From positions 6,200,001 to 6,264,000 of the forward strand of contig NZ_CP192063.1 in NCBI RefSeq assembly GCF_050942425.1: a stretch of DNA of 64,000 nucleotides. Reading direction: 5' to 3'. The first letter of the stretch is position 1. Each line of letters begins with the position of its first letter. Of this stretch, positions 17,393 to 26,200 are shown piece by piece. Below the pieces are notes generated by a model, which was not told where the DNA came from, searched no databases, and saw nothing but the letters and a program-made list of their open reading frames with translations. The translations under genes were made by a program, and so were the position numbers. The stretch is from Actinoallomurus sp050942425 (GTDB taxonomy: Bacteria; Actinomycetota; Actinomycetes; Streptosporangiales; Streptosporangiaceae).

Positions 17393-18418
17393 ATGACCGA
17401 ACCGCTGCGCATCGGCCTCGCCGGATACGGCTTCGGCGGCCGGTACTTCCACGCGCCGCTGCTCGCCTCGGCCCTGGAGTGCGCGTTCCTGGGCGTCGTC
17501 ACGACCTCCCCGGAACGCCGGAAACAGGTCGCCGCCGAGCTGGACCGGCCGGCGTTCGCCTCGTTGGAGGAGCTGGCCGCCGCCGGCGCCGAGGCGGTGG
17601 CGATCTCGACACCGGCGGACACGCACATCCCGCTGGCACGGCAGGCGCTCGAACTCGGCCTCGCGGTGGTCTGCGACAAGCCGTTCGCGCTGGACGCGGA
17701 CGCCGCTCGGGAGACCGTCGAGCTGGCCGAACGGCTCGGCGTGGCCCTGACGGTGTACCAGAACCGCCGCTGGGACTCCGACTTCCGTACGCTGCGGCGG
17801 CTGGTGGACGCGGGGACGCTCGGCACGCTGACGCGGTTCGAGTCGCGGTTCGAGCGGTTCGCGCCCGACCCGGGGCCGCCGGCGGCGGGCGGCGGCACGC
17901 TGCTGGACTTCGGCAGCCACCTCGTCGACCAGGCGCTCGTGCTGTGCGGGCCGGTCGAGCGGGTGTACGCCGAGTGGCACGTCGGCGACGGCGGGCTCGA
18001 CGACGACGTGTTCGTCGCGCTGACCCACCGCGACGGCGCGCGGTCCCACCTGTCGGGCAGCTGGCGGCAGGGCGCGCCGGGCCCGCGGTTCCGCGCGAGC
18101 GGCACCGCCGGCGCGTACGTCGTCGACGGTGTGGACGGGCAGGAGGCGGCGCTGCTCGCCGGCGCCTCCCCCGTCTCGGAGGGCGACGGCTGGGGCGCGG
18201 AGCCGGAGGAGCGCTGGGGCCAGGTGCTGCGCGGGGACCATACCGAGTCCGCTCCGTCGGAGCGCGGCCGGTGGGACCTGTTCTATCCGGCGTTCGCCGC
18301 GGCGGTGCGCGGGACGGGACCGCTGCCCGTCGACCCCTGGGACGCGGTCGCGACGGCGAAGGTCCTGGACGCCGCGCGCACCAGCGCGACGGCCGGTCAG
18401 GTCGTCGCCCTGTCCTGA
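17393..18418 (+). CDS. Gfo/Idh/MocA family NAD(P)-dependent oxidoreductase
   Basis: This is a 341-residue sugar or cyclitol dehydrogenase-like enzyme. Its N-terminal Rossmann fold (RIGLAGYGFGGRYFHAPLL) includes the conserved EKP-type loop VVCDKPFALDAD (about 95-106). The C-terminal alpha/beta domain has GGGTLLDFGSHLVDQALVLCG, where the family's catalytic Asp/His region lies. GAAAGGA precedes the ATG at 17393; an in-frame ATG-less extension to 17366 overlaps the pseudogene. Its substrate is unknown; the beta-galactosidase upstream hints at sugar metabolism, but a terminator and a relic separate them. Confidence 0.87.
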   Translation: MTEPLRIGLAGYGFGGRYFHAPLLASALECAFLGVVTTSPERRKQVAAELDRPAFASLEELAAAGAEAVAISTPADTHIPLARQALELGLAVVCDKPFALDADAARETVELAERLGVALTVYQNRRWDSDFRTLRRLVDAGTLGTLTRFESRFERFAPDPGPPAAGGGTLLDFGSHLVDQALVLCGPVERVYAEWHVGDGGLDDDVFVALTHRDGARSHLSGSWRQGAPGPRFRASGTAGAYVVDGVDGQEAALLAGASPVSEGDGWGAEPEERWGQVLRGDHTESAPSERGRWDLFYPAFAAAVRGTGPLPVDPWDAVATAKVLDAARTSATAGQVVALS

Positions 18419-18614
18419 ACGACAGGAGTCGGGGGAAGCGCCTCCCACGGCGAGGACCTCGCGCGCCTACCGGACACGGACCCGGGCCGAGGCTCCCGGT
18501 CGGGCGCGTACCGGCGCACTCCCGCGCGGGGGCCTCCGGCCGGCCGTGCGGCGACGTCGGCCGGCCGCACCCGCAGCGGCCTGAGTGCCGTCCGCCGACG
18601 CGGAGCCAGGTCCG

Positions 18615-19547
18615 TCAGCGGATCGGGGGCGCGTCGTCGGCCGGGTGCCGCTCGTCGGCGGCCAGGCGGAGCGCCTGGCGGCAGGCCTGGATCGCGGGAT
18701 GCGGACTGCGGCCCCGGCGCACCGCGGTGAAGACCCGGCGCGCCCGCCGGCCTCGGGGAAGGAGCCGCAGGGGGACGGTCGGTTCACGCCCGTTCCAGAT
18801 GAGGTCCGGCAGCAGGGCGACCGCGTGGCCCTGTTCGACGAGGCGCAGGTGGAGCAGGAGATCGGCGGACTCGAACCGTACGTCGGGCTCGAAGCCGGCG
18901 TCACGGCACAACGTCGTGGCCCAGTGCCGGGCGGCCGTGCCCTCGGGTTCCATCGCCCACGGGCGGCCCGCCGCCGTACGCAGCGCCGCCGTCGGTCCCA
19001 TCGTGCCGTCGTCCGGCTCGGGCAGCGCGAGGCGCAATGGGTCGTCGAGCAGGTCCTCCTGCTCCAGTTCGGCGGCGCGAGGGTTCGGGTTGCCGGGGTA
19101 CTCCTCGGCGATGACCAGATCGAAGTCACGCGCCTGCAGGGCCGGAAGCGCCTCCTCCGGCTCCATCTGGGTGACGTGGACGCGCAGGCCGGGATGGGTG
19201 TCGCGCAACAGGTTCAGCGCCGTCGGCATCAGGGCGAGGGCCGCGGTCTGGAACGACGCGATGCGGAGGGTTCCGGTCAGGTCCGTCAGCGAGGCGGCGA
19301 TGTCCGCCTCGGCGCGCTCCAGGCGTTCCAGTACCGCCTCGGTGTGGGCGACGAGGATCTCGGCCTGTGGGGTGAGCCGTACGCCGCGCCCCACCGGTTC
19401 CAGCAACGGGACGCCGGCTTCCGCCTCCAGCTGCGAGAGCTGTTGTGAGACGGACGAGGGGCTGTAGGAGAGGGCCGCGGCGACGGCCGCCAGTGTGCCC
19501 CGGTGCTTGAGCTCGCGCAGCAGGCGCAGCCGGTGAAGGTCGAACAT
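18615..19547 (-). CDS. LysR-family regulator
   Basis: This is a 310-residue regulator. The N-terminal HTH (LHRLRLLRELKHRGTLAAVAAALSYSPSSVSQQLSQLEAEAGVPLLEPVGRGVRLTPQAE) is followed by a linker helix and a periplasmic-binding-protein-like effector domain (GTLRIASFQTAALALMPTALNLL onwards). It is transcribed away from the diaminopropionate ammonia-lyase gene with 102 bases between them, the classical LysR arrangement, so it most likely activates that gene and the M20 peptidase. Confidence 0.9.
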   Translation of the reverse strand: MFDLHRLRLLRELKHRGTLAAVAAALSYSPSSVSQQLSQLEAEAGVPLLEPVGRGVRLTPQAEILVAHTEAVLERLERAEADIAASLTDLTGTLRIASFQTAALALMPTALNLLRDTHPGLRVHVTQMEPEEALPALQARDFDLVIAEEYPGNPNPRAAELEQEDLLDDPLRLALPEPDDGTMGPTAALRTAAGRPWAMEPEGTAARHWATTLCRDAGFEPDVRFESADLLLHLRLVEQGHAVALLPDLIWNGREPTVPLRLLPRGRRARRVFTAVRRGRSPHPAIQACRQALRLAADERHPADDAPPIR

Positions 19548-19574
19548 CGGCGGGACCGTTTCGAGGGGCGATTA

Positions 19575-19589
19575 GTCGGCTTTTCCGAC
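19575..19589. promoter_or_regulatory. Inverted repeat in the LysR/DpaL divergent promoter
   Basis: GTCGG-N5-CCGAC, flanked by an AT-rich tract (AATATACGTTGAAAACATTT), sits between the divergent LysR and ammonia-lyase genes. It is a candidate LysR binding site. Confidence 0.4.
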
Positions 19590-19649
19590 GAATATACGTT
19601 GAAAACATTTGCTGGACCGACGGAATGGGTGTGCCGCACGCTTGTTCCC

Positions 19650-20780
19650 ATGCCTGAACACGCTTCCTCTTCGCGTGCGGTGCCGTGGTTCTCCCGGCCC
19701 GCGGCCCGGTCGTGGACGTGCGCGCCCGCGCCGGCCGGCGTGCGGGACTTCCACGCCGCGCTGCCCGGCTACGCGCCCACCCCGCTGACCGAGGTCCCCG
19801 CCGTCGCCGCCGAACTGGAGGTGGGCCGGGTCTTCGTCAAGGACGAGTCGTCGCGTCTGGGACTGCCGGCGTTCAAGGCGCTGGGCGCGTTCTGGGCGGT
19901 GCATCGCGTTCTGGCCGAGCGGGCGGCGAACGGCCGGGCGCCGTCCGGTCCGCTCACGTTCGTGACGGCCACCGACGGCAACCACGGCCGGGCCCTGGCC
20001 CGCGCGGCGCGCCTGGCCGGCGGGCGGGCCCACGTCTTCGTGCCCGAGGGCGTTCACCCGGTGGCCGTGGTCGCCATCGCCGGCGAAGGGGCCGAGGTCA
20101 CCGAGGTCGCGGGCCCGTACGACGGTGCCGTCCGCCGGGCGGCCGAGGCGGCCACCGCGCCTGGCTCGGTCCTCGTCCAGGACACCGCCTGGCCCGGCTA
20201 CGAACGGATCCCCGGCTGGATCGTCGAGGGCTACTCCACACTCTTCACCGAGATCGACGTCCAGCTGACCGCGGCGGGGACCGGCCCGCCCGACCTCGTC
20301 GCCGTGCCGGTGGGCGTGGGCTCGCTGGCCCAGGCCGCCGTCACCCACTACCGGAGCCGCGGCACCGACCGGGGGCCGGCGCTGCTGTCGGTCGAGCCCG
20401 AGGCCGCGCCCTGCGTCCTCGAGAGCCTTCTGGGCGGCGAGCCGGTCAGCGTCGCCACGGGCGAGACCATCATGGCGGGCCTGAACTGCGGTACCCCGTC
20501 CGACCTCGCGTGGCCGTTCCTCCGCGACGGGCTCGACGCCGCCATCGTCGTCACCGACGCCGAGAGCGCCCGCGCCGCCGGTGACCTCGCCGCCCTGGGC
20601 GTGTCCTGCGGGCCGTGCGGCGCCGCGGCACTGGCGGGAGTCCGCGCCGCCCTCACCGGCGACGGCGCCGCGCGGCGCCGCACCGCCCTCGAACTCGGCC
20701 CCGCATCGACTCTCGTCCTGCTCAGCACCGAAGGCGCCGACGCCAACCCCGCTGCGGTCGCCGAAGACCCTGACCTCTGA
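19650..20780 (+). CDS. dpaL: Diaminopropionate ammonia-lyase (PLP, DpaL/YgeX type)
   Basis: This is a 376-residue fold-type II PLP enzyme predicted to convert 2,3-diaminopropionate to pyruvate and two ammonia. SSRLGLPAFKALGAFWAVHR carries the Schiff-base lysine (about residue 74), TATDGNHGRALARAARLAG the asparagine/phosphate region, and PVGVGSLAQAAVTHY the glycine loop. NCGTPSDLAWPFLRDGLDAAIVVTD is typical of this subfamily rather than threonine dehydratase. The ATG at 19650 has no strong ribosome site. It is followed after 50 bases by an M20 deacylase, the same gene order as ygeX-ygeY in E. coli. Confidence 0.85.
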   Translation: MPEHASSSRAVPWFSRPAARSWTCAPAPAGVRDFHAALPGYAPTPLTEVPAVAAELEVGRVFVKDESSRLGLPAFKALGAFWAVHRVLAERAANGRAPSGPLTFVTATDGNHGRALARAARLAGGRAHVFVPEGVHPVAVVAIAGEGAEVTEVAGPYDGAVRRAAEAATAPGSVLVQDTAWPGYERIPGWIVEGYSTLFTEIDVQLTAAGTGPPDLVAVPVGVGSLAQAAVTHYRSRGTDRGPALLSVEPEAAPCVLESLLGGEPVSVATGETIMAGLNCGTPSDLAWPFLRDGLDAAIVVTDAESARAAGDLAALGVSCGPCGAAALAGVRAALTGDGAARRRTALELGPASTLVLLSTEGADANPAAVAEDPDL

Positions 20781-20830
20781 CGACGCCGGGCCCACATCGT
20801 TCCCGCGCACATCTCCCGCGAAAGGTCGCC

Positions 20831-21973
20831 ATGCCCGACGAAACGGTTGAACTCCTGAGCCGGCTCATCGCCCTCGACTCCGTCAACCCGGGTCTCGTCC
20901 CGGGCGGCGCGGGCGAGACCGCGATCGCCGACTTCTGCGGTCGCTGGCTGGCCGCCCATGGCTTCGAGGTGCACCGGCTGGAGAAGCGCCCGGGTCGTCC
21001 CTCACTGGTCGCGATCGCCCGCGGCACGGGGGGCGGCCGCTCACTGATGCTCAACGGTCACCTCGATACCGTCGGCCTCGCCGGCTACGACGGCGATCCG
21101 CTGACTCCGCGGATCAGCGACGGCAGGATGTTCGGGCGCGGGGCCTTCGACATGAAGGGCGGCGTCGCGGCCATGATGGTCGCGGCGGCCCGGGCCACAC
21201 GGCGGGGGCCGCTGCGCGGAGACGTGCTCGTGGCCTGCGTCGCCGACGAGGAGCACGACAGTCTCGGCACCGAGGAGGTCCTGGAGTCCTTCGACGCCGA
21301 CGCCGCGATCGTCACCGAGCCGAGCCAACTGCAGCTGACTCTCGCCCACAAGGGGTTCGCCTGGTTCGACGTGGAGATCGAGGGGCGGGCGGCCCACGGC
21401 TCGCGCCCCGACCTCGGCGTCGACGCCATCACCAAGGCCGGCCACTTCCTCGTCGCGCTGGAGGACCTGGGCCGCCGTCTGGCCGCAGGTCCGGCGCATC
21501 CGCTCCTGGGCACCGGGACCGTGCACGCCGGCGTCATCCACGGCGGTGAGGAGCCCTCCACCTACCCGGCGCGCTGCCGGATCACGCTGGAGCGCCGTAC
21601 GGTGCCCGGCGAGGACGCGGGCACCGTCCGCGCGGAGCTGACCGCGATCCTCGAGGACCTCGCCGCCACCGTCGCGGACTTCCGTTACCGTCTCGTCCCC
21701 GGCCTGCACCGGGAGCCCTTCCAGGCCGACCCGGACGCGCCCATCGTGCGCGCCCTCGCCCGCCACGCCGAATCGGTGCTCGGGCAGCCGCCCGTGATCC
21801 GCGCCGAGGCGTTCTGGACCGACTGCGCCCTCTTCGCCCGCGCGGGGATCCCCTGCCTGCTCTTCGGCGTCGCCGGTGAGGGCGCCCACGCGGCCACCGA
21901 GTGGGCCGACATCGCCTCGCTGCACGACCTCACGCGCATCCTCACCGACACCGTGGCCGACTTCTGTTCCTGA
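20831..21973 (+). CDS. M20 metallopeptidase/deacylase (ArgE/DapE/YgeY type)
   Basis: This is a 380-residue dinuclear zinc hydrolase. Metal and catalytic positions are visible in LNGHLDTVGLAGYDGDPLTPR, FGRGAFDMKGGVAAMM and CVADEEHDSLGTEE, and the lid domain carries GRAAHGSRPDLGVDAI. Family members hydrolyse N-acyl or dipeptidyl bonds of amino acids. Pairing with DpaL suggests release of diaminopropionate from an acyl derivative. The gene may also provide the L-aminoacylase step missing from the racemase island at 27-33 kb, which is speculative. Confidence 0.85.
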   Translation: MPDETVELLSRLIALDSVNPGLVPGGAGETAIADFCGRWLAAHGFEVHRLEKRPGRPSLVAIARGTGGGRSLMLNGHLDTVGLAGYDGDPLTPRISDGRMFGRGAFDMKGGVAAMMVAAARATRRGPLRGDVLVACVADEEHDSLGTEEVLESFDADAAIVTEPSQLQLTLAHKGFAWFDVEIEGRAAHGSRPDLGVDAITKAGHFLVALEDLGRRLAAGPAHPLLGTGTVHAGVIHGGEEPSTYPARCRITLERRTVPGEDAGTVRAELTAILEDLAATVADFRYRLVPGLHREPFQADPDAPIVRALARHAESVLGQPPVIRAEAFWTDCALFARAGIPCLLFGVAGEGAHAATEWADIASLHDLTRILTDTVADFCS

Positions 21974-22013
21974 GCGCCGATACGGTTGGCCGAAATGACG
22001 GAAGGGGCGGGCC

Positions 22014-23048
22014 GTGCGGGCGGTGGCATACGACGGGTTCGGGCGGATGCCGGAGGTGCGGGAGGTGCCCGATCCGGATCCGCCGCGCGCCGGCGTGGTG
22101 ATCCGGGTCGAGGCGACCGGGCTGTGCCGCAGCGACTGGCACGGCTGGATGGGCCACGACCCCGACATCACGCGGTTCCCCCACGTGCCGGGTCACGAGC
22201 TGGCGGGTGTCGTCGCGGCAGCCGGGCCGGACGTGACCGGGTGGCGTCCCGGCGACCGGGTGACGGTGCCGTTCGTGTGCGCGTGCGGCCGGTGCGCGGC
22301 GTGCGCGGCCGGTGACCAGCAGGTCTGCGAACACCAGACGCAGCCCGGCTTCACCCACTGGGGGTCGTTCGCGGAGTACGTCGTCATCGACGACGCCGAC
22401 GTCAACCTGGTGGCCCTCCCCGGCGACCTGGCGGCCACCACCGCGGCGGCGCTGGGCTGCCGGTTCGCGACGGCGTTCCGGGCCGTGACCGCGCAGGGGC
22501 GCGTCGGGCCCGGCGCGTGGGTGGCGGTGCACGGGTGCGGCGGGGTCGGCCTGTCGGCGGTGATGATCGCCGCGGCCTGCGGGGCACGGGTCGTCGCGGT
22601 CGACGTCTCCCCCGCCGCTCTGGAACTGGCTCGTCGTTTCGGCGCCGCCGCCTGTGTCGAGGGCCCGGACGGCGTGGCGGAGGCCGTACGCGAGATCACC
22701 GGAGGCGGCGCCGACGTGTCCCTGGACGCGCTCGGCAGCCCGGCGACCTGCGCGGCGTCCGTGGAGAGCCTGCGCCGCCGGGGACGTCACGTCCAGGTGG
22801 GCCTGCTGCCGCCGGCGACCGGCCCGGCCGCGGTGCCGATGCACCGGGTCATCGCCCTGGAGCTGGAGGTCGTGGGCAGCCACGGGATGGCCGCGCACGC
22901 CTACGGGCCGATGATGGCGATGGTCGCGGCCGGCGCTCTGCGGCCCGACCTGCTGATCACCCGTACGATCGGCCTCGCCGACGCCCCGGCCGCCCTGGCG
23001 GCGATGGGCACCGCCCCGTCCGCGGGGGCCACGGTCATCGTTCCCTGA
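22014..23048 (+). CDS. Zinc-dependent alcohol dehydrogenase (MDR family)
   Basis: This is a 344-residue medium-chain dehydrogenase. The catalytic zinc ligands are in TGLCRSDWHGW and VPGHELAG, and the structural zinc lobe is CGRCAACAAGDQQVC. The NAD(P)-binding loop is VHGCGGVGLSAVMIAAACGARVVAVDVS. The arrangement suggests oxidation of a primary or secondary alcohol to aldehyde or ketone. The GTG at 22014 follows GGAAGGGGCG. The gene lies 40 bases after the M20 gene and may be its operon partner; its stop overlaps the convergent MarR gene by 14 bases. Confidence 0.88.
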   Translation: MRAVAYDGFGRMPEVREVPDPDPPRAGVVIRVEATGLCRSDWHGWMGHDPDITRFPHVPGHELAGVVAAAGPDVTGWRPGDRVTVPFVCACGRCAACAAGDQQVCEHQTQPGFTHWGSFAEYVVIDDADVNLVALPGDLAATTAAALGCRFATAFRAVTAQGRVGPGAWVAVHGCGGVGLSAVMIAAACGARVVAVDVSPAALELARRFGAAACVEGPDGVAEAVREITGGGADVSLDALGSPATCAASVESLRRRGRHVQVGLLPPATGPAAVPMHRVIALELEVVGSHGMAAHAYGPMMAMVAAGALRPDLLITRTIGLADAPAALAAMGTAPSAGATVIVP

Positions 23049-23490
23049 CGGTCTCCTCGTGCAGGTGGGCGAACAGCCGCAGCAGCAGGTCGTGCAGCCG
23101 GGCGCGCTCGTCCTCGTCGAGCGGCGCGAGGACCCCCTCCTGGACGGCCGATGCCTCGGAGGTCAGGTCGGCCAGGGCCGTACGGCCCGCCGGGGTGATC
23201 GTGACCGTGACGCGGCGGCGGTCGGCCGGGTCGCGGGCGCGCTCGACATGGCCCGCGGCGGTCAGTTCGTCGAGGATCTTCACCACGTCGCTCGGGTCGA
23301 TGCTCAGCCGGGCGGCGAGGTCGCGCTGCGCGTGCGGGCCGAAGTCGGCCAGCGCCGCGAGGACGGCCATGTGCCACAGGCGGACGTCGTGCGCCGCGAG
23401 CCGCTCGGTGATGCGCGTGCGCGCCGTCTTGCCCACCCGGGACAGCAGGTAGGTGGTGAGCGCCAGCAGGCTGGGCGGGGTCTCGTGCAT
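23035..23490 (-). CDS. MarR-family regulator
   Basis: This is a 151-residue dimeric winged helix. SRVGKTARTRITERLAAHDVRLWHMAVLAALADFGPHAQRDLAARLSIDPSDVVKILDELTAAGHVERARDPADRRRVTVTITPAG holds the recognition helix DPSDVVKILDEL and the wing DPADRRRVTV. The long upstream in-frame extension is Arg-rich shadow sequence, so the ATG at 23490 is chosen. It is divergent from the VOC protein across 59 bases, containing the near-palindrome ACCAAT-A-ATGGGT (23512-23524). Confidence 0.88.
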   Translation of the reverse strand: MHETPPSLLALTTYLLSRVGKTARTRITERLAAHDVRLWHMAVLAALADFGPHAQRDLAARLSIDPSDVVKILDELTAAGHVERARDPADRRRVTVTITPAGRTALADLTSEASAVQEGVLAPLDEDERARLHDLLLRLFAHLHEETVRER

Positions 23491-23549
23491 GCCACCACAG
23501 TGTAGGGTCTGCACCAATAATGGGTTCGCACCTATGAATTGGAGTGGAC

Positions 23550-23954
23550 ATGGACGTCCTGCACCCGCGCCTGCTCGTGACCCGGTTCGCCGAGTGCTTC
23601 GCCTTCTACGACGCGGTCCTGCCCGAGCTGGCGGACGCCCATCTGGCGCGCGGCGGCGCGAGCGGGCCGTACGCGAGCTGGGACGTCGGCGACGAGGGCG
23701 TGCTCGCACTGTTCGACCGCGCCGCGATGGCGACCGTCGCGGGCACGGCGGAGCTGCCCGCCGAACTGCCGGCCCAGGACCGGGCCATGTTCGTCAGCCG
23801 GGTCGCCGACGTCGACGCCGCATTCGCGTTCTGCCTGCGCCATGGCGCCGAGGCGGTGGCGGCACCGGCCGACCGCCCGGAGTGGGGCCCGACCCTCCGC
23901 AACGCACTGGTCCGCGACCCGGACGGCACCCTGGTGGAGCTGCAGTCCTACTGA
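23550..23954 (+). CDS. VOC-superfamily (glyoxalase-like) protein
   Basis: This is a 134-residue two-module VOC fold (VLHPRLLVTRFAECFAFYDAVLPELAD; FVSRVADVDAAFAFCLRHGAEAVAAPADRPEWGPTLRNALVRDPDGTLVELQSY). The final Glu (LVELQSY) is at a metal-ligand position. Such proteins serve as dioxygenases, isomerases or drug-binding resistance proteins. The MarR neighbour, divergently transcribed, suggests inducible detoxification. GGAG five bases before the ATG at 23550 fixes the start. Confidence 0.82.
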   Translation: MDVLHPRLLVTRFAECFAFYDAVLPELADAHLARGGASGPYASWDVGDEGVLALFDRAAMATVAGTAELPAELPAQDRAMFVSRVADVDAAFAFCLRHGAEAVAAPADRPEWGPTLRNALVRDPDGTLVELQSY

Positions 23955-23973
23955 GATCCGCCGGTCGGCATGG

Positions 23974-24624
23974 TCATTTGCTCAGCCCCTCCGCACCTTT
24001 CTCGTGAGGGAAGGGCACGTCCGGGACCGGGAGGCCGAGAGCGGCGCACAGGGGCGCCCAGCCGTCGGCCGGCTGCCACTCCAGCAACCGGTGCGCCGGT
24101 ACCGTGGCACGGACCTCGGTGAGATGGCGCTCGTAGGCCGCGATGACGCTGTCTCGGTCGTAGGAGCCGTCGAACGCGCCGGCGAACATGGCCCGGGCCA
24201 TCTCGGTCCGGGCACGGTCCTGTTCCGGGGTGGCAGTGGCCAGGCCGGGCGGCTGTTCGCCGCCGGAGTCCCCCCGCGCCAGGCCGCGCGCTCCTCGCAG
24301 CACGGTGCGGTCCATGCTCTGATACCAGCGCTCGGCGTTCTCCCGCCGGGACAGCAGCACCAGCGCGTCCGGGAATGCGGCGGACAGCTCACGCCAGAAC
24401 TGCGACATCGGCCAGTCGACCCCGGCGGCGTACCCCGCGAGGAAGCCGTGCCAGTCCGGCATGACGCCCGCGTAGGCGTCCCGCCAGACCACGGCGTCCT
24501 CGAGCCGGCCGAACAACAACTCCGTCATGTGGTAGCAGCGCGCTCCGAGCAGCAGCTCCAGCGCGGCCTTCAGCGACGTCGTCCCGGTACGCGGAAATCC
24601 CGCCCCCACGACTCTCAACCCCAT
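23974..24624 (-). CDS. Sulfotransferase-like P-loop protein
   Basis: This is a 216-residue protein of the Sulfotransfer_4 type, common in actinomycetes and marine bacteria. The N-terminal phosphosulfate-binding loop is VVGAGFPRTGTTSLKAALELLL. The second PAPS-binding segment is ALVLLSRRENAERWYQSM, and a trailing region reads LLEWQPADGWAPLCAALGLPVPDVPFPHEK. Transfer of sulfate from PAPS to a hydroxyl is the family's chemistry; the acceptor is unknown. The gene stands alone, convergent with the VOC gene. Confidence 0.85.
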   Translation of the reverse strand: MGLRVVGAGFPRTGTTSLKAALELLLGARCYHMTELLFGRLEDAVVWRDAYAGVMPDWHGFLAGYAAGVDWPMSQFWRELSAAFPDALVLLSRRENAERWYQSMDRTVLRGARGLARGDSGGEQPPGLATATPEQDRARTEMARAMFAGAFDGSYDRDSVIAAYERHLTEVRATVPAHRLLEWQPADGWAPLCAALGLPVPDVPFPHEKGAEGLSK

Positions 24625-24704
24625 TCCGGCCCTCCCTCGTCTCGATCGCGGCGATCCCGATCATCTCTCGGCGTTCTCCGGCGACGAGCTCGTACTGAGG
24701 CCGG

Positions 24705-25307
24705 TCAGCGCCGCCCGAGGATCCCACGGGCCGTCCGTGGATCGATGGCGGGGCGGACGGGAACGGTGGTCAGTGTGCGGACGGTGGCCAGGACCTCGTC
24801 GAACGGCAACGCCATGTCTTGCGGGCGAACGAAGATCGGACCGCCGAGGTGCTTCATCCCGCTCCGCGCGAAGCGGCGTGGCATGCCGCGCAGCCCCGCG
24901 ATGACCCGGTCGGCATCGATGGGCACGAAGACCATCAGCTTCGCGGTCCGGCCGTCCGGCGATCGGTTCACGATCCGGACCTCGGCGACGTTCGACCACT
25001 GCAGCGCCACCCTCGCCGAGTGCAACACGACCCGCTCGGAGTCCAGAGTGAGGAGAGGACGCCGCCGGGCGGCGCGCCACATCGCTCGCGCGACACCCCC
25101 GCCCAGCCACGCGGTCCACGCCCCGCAGAGGACGCACGCGACCGCGGCGACGGGGTTGACGCTCCCCGCATTCGCCACCCTGAGCCCGAGGAAGGCCGTC
25201 AGGAAGAGCCCGATCACGGGGAAGGCGACCACCTCGCGCAGCCCTGGCCAGGCATAGCCGATCTCGACGACGGCGGAATCAGGTCCTCTGTCGGTGCTTC
25301 CTGGCAC
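24705..25307 (-). CDS. PH-like membrane protein of unknown function
   Basis: This is a protein of about 200 residues. Two hydrophobic segments (residues about 23-38, VVAFPVIGLFLTAFLGL; about 46-66, VNPVAAVACVLCGAWTAWLGG) form a hairpin. A cytoplasmic beta-rich domain then begins LLTLDSERVVLHSARVALQWSNVAEVRI. That layout matches bacterial PH-domain or YokE/STM3941-like membrane proteins. The GTG at 25307 lies six bases after GGAAGGA; an upstream ATG at 25409 adds an Arg/Pro-rich tail that is probably not translated. Confidence 0.7.
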   Translation of the reverse strand: MPGSTDRGPDSAVVEIGYAWPGLREVVAFPVIGLFLTAFLGLRVANAGSVNPVAAVACVLCGAWTAWLGGGVARAMWRAARRRPLLTLDSERVVLHSARVALQWSNVAEVRIVNRSPDGRTAKLMVFVPIDADRVIAGLRGMPRRFARSGMKHLGGPIFVRPQDMALPFDEVLATVRTLTTVPVRPAIDPRTARGILGRR

Positions 25308-25405
25308 GTGCGTCCTTCCCGGGAGGCCGGGGTCGCGGGTCGCCGCCGGCCGTGGGCATCCTACGGCCGGCGGCGATCTCGGTCTCCGGTCGCGTTCGGG
25401 GCACC

Positions 25406-26200
25406 TCAACGAACGGCGGAGAGGAAGGCTCGCGTCCGGCTGTGTCGCGGATTGGTGATGACCTGGTCGGCCGGCCCTTCTTCGACGACCTGACCGTCGT
25501 CGAAGAACAGGACGCGGTCGGCGACCTCACGGGCGAACCCCATCTCGTGGGTGACGACGATCATCGTCATGCCCGACGCGGCGAGGTCGCGCATGACGGT
25601 GAGCACCTCGCCGACGAGTTCGGGGTCGAGGGCCGACGTGGGCTCGTCGAACAGGAGCAGTTTCGGCCGCATGCACAGCGCGCGGGCGATCGCGACGCGC
25701 TGCTGCTGGCCGCCGGACAGCTGACGGGGATAGGCGCCCGCCTTGTCCGCGAGGCCGACGCGGTCGAGCAGCTCCAGCGCGCGGTCGGTGGCCGACTCCT
25801 TCTTCTCCCCCAACGCCCGGCGTGGGGCCTCGATGAGGTTCTGCAAGGCGGTCATGTGCGGGAAGAGGTTGAAATGCTGAAAGACCATGCCGATCTCGGT
25901 CCGCCGCTTGCATATCTCCTTGTCGCTCAGCTCATGGAGCCTGCCGCCGCGCTGGGCGTACCCGACGACCTGGCCGTCGACCCAGATGCGTCCGCCGTCG
26001 ACGCGCTCCAGGTGATTGATGCAGCGCAGGAAGGTGCTCTTGCCGGAGCCGGACGGCCCGATGAGACAGACGACTTCGCCTTCCGCCACCTCGAGGGTGA
26101 TGTCGCGCAGGACCTCGAGGCGTCCGAACGACTTGCGGACCCGTTGGGCCCGGACCATGGGTGATACGGACGTTCCCGCCGACGTCACCTCGCTGCTCAT
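25406..26200 (-). CDS. Polar amino acid ABC transporter ATPase (GlnQ-like)
   Basis: This is a 264-residue ATPase that energises amino acid uptake. Walker A is CLIGPSGSGKSTFLRCINHL, the Q-loop is GMVFQHFNLFPHMTALQNL, the signature is QLSGGQQQRVAIARAL, Walker B is LLLFDEPTSALDPE, and the switch is VVTHEMGFAREV. The length and the FNLFPHMTAL motif are those of the polar amino acid subfamily. The ATG at 26200 overlaps the permease stop by four bases. The cognate binding protein is probably the lipoprotein at 29276, on the other side of the divergent promoter. Confidence 0.93.
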   Translation of the reverse strand: MSSEVTSAGTSVSPMVRAQRVRKSFGRLEVLRDITLEVAEGEVVCLIGPSGSGKSTFLRCINHLERVDGGRIWVDGQVVGYAQRGGRLHELSDKEICKRRTEIGMVFQHFNLFPHMTALQNLIEAPRRALGEKKESATDRALELLDRVGLADKAGAYPRQLSGGQQQRVAIARALCMRPKLLLFDEPTSALDPELVGEVLTVMRDLAASGMTMIVVTHEMGFAREVADRVLFFDDGQVVEEGPADQVITNPRHSRTRAFLSAVR

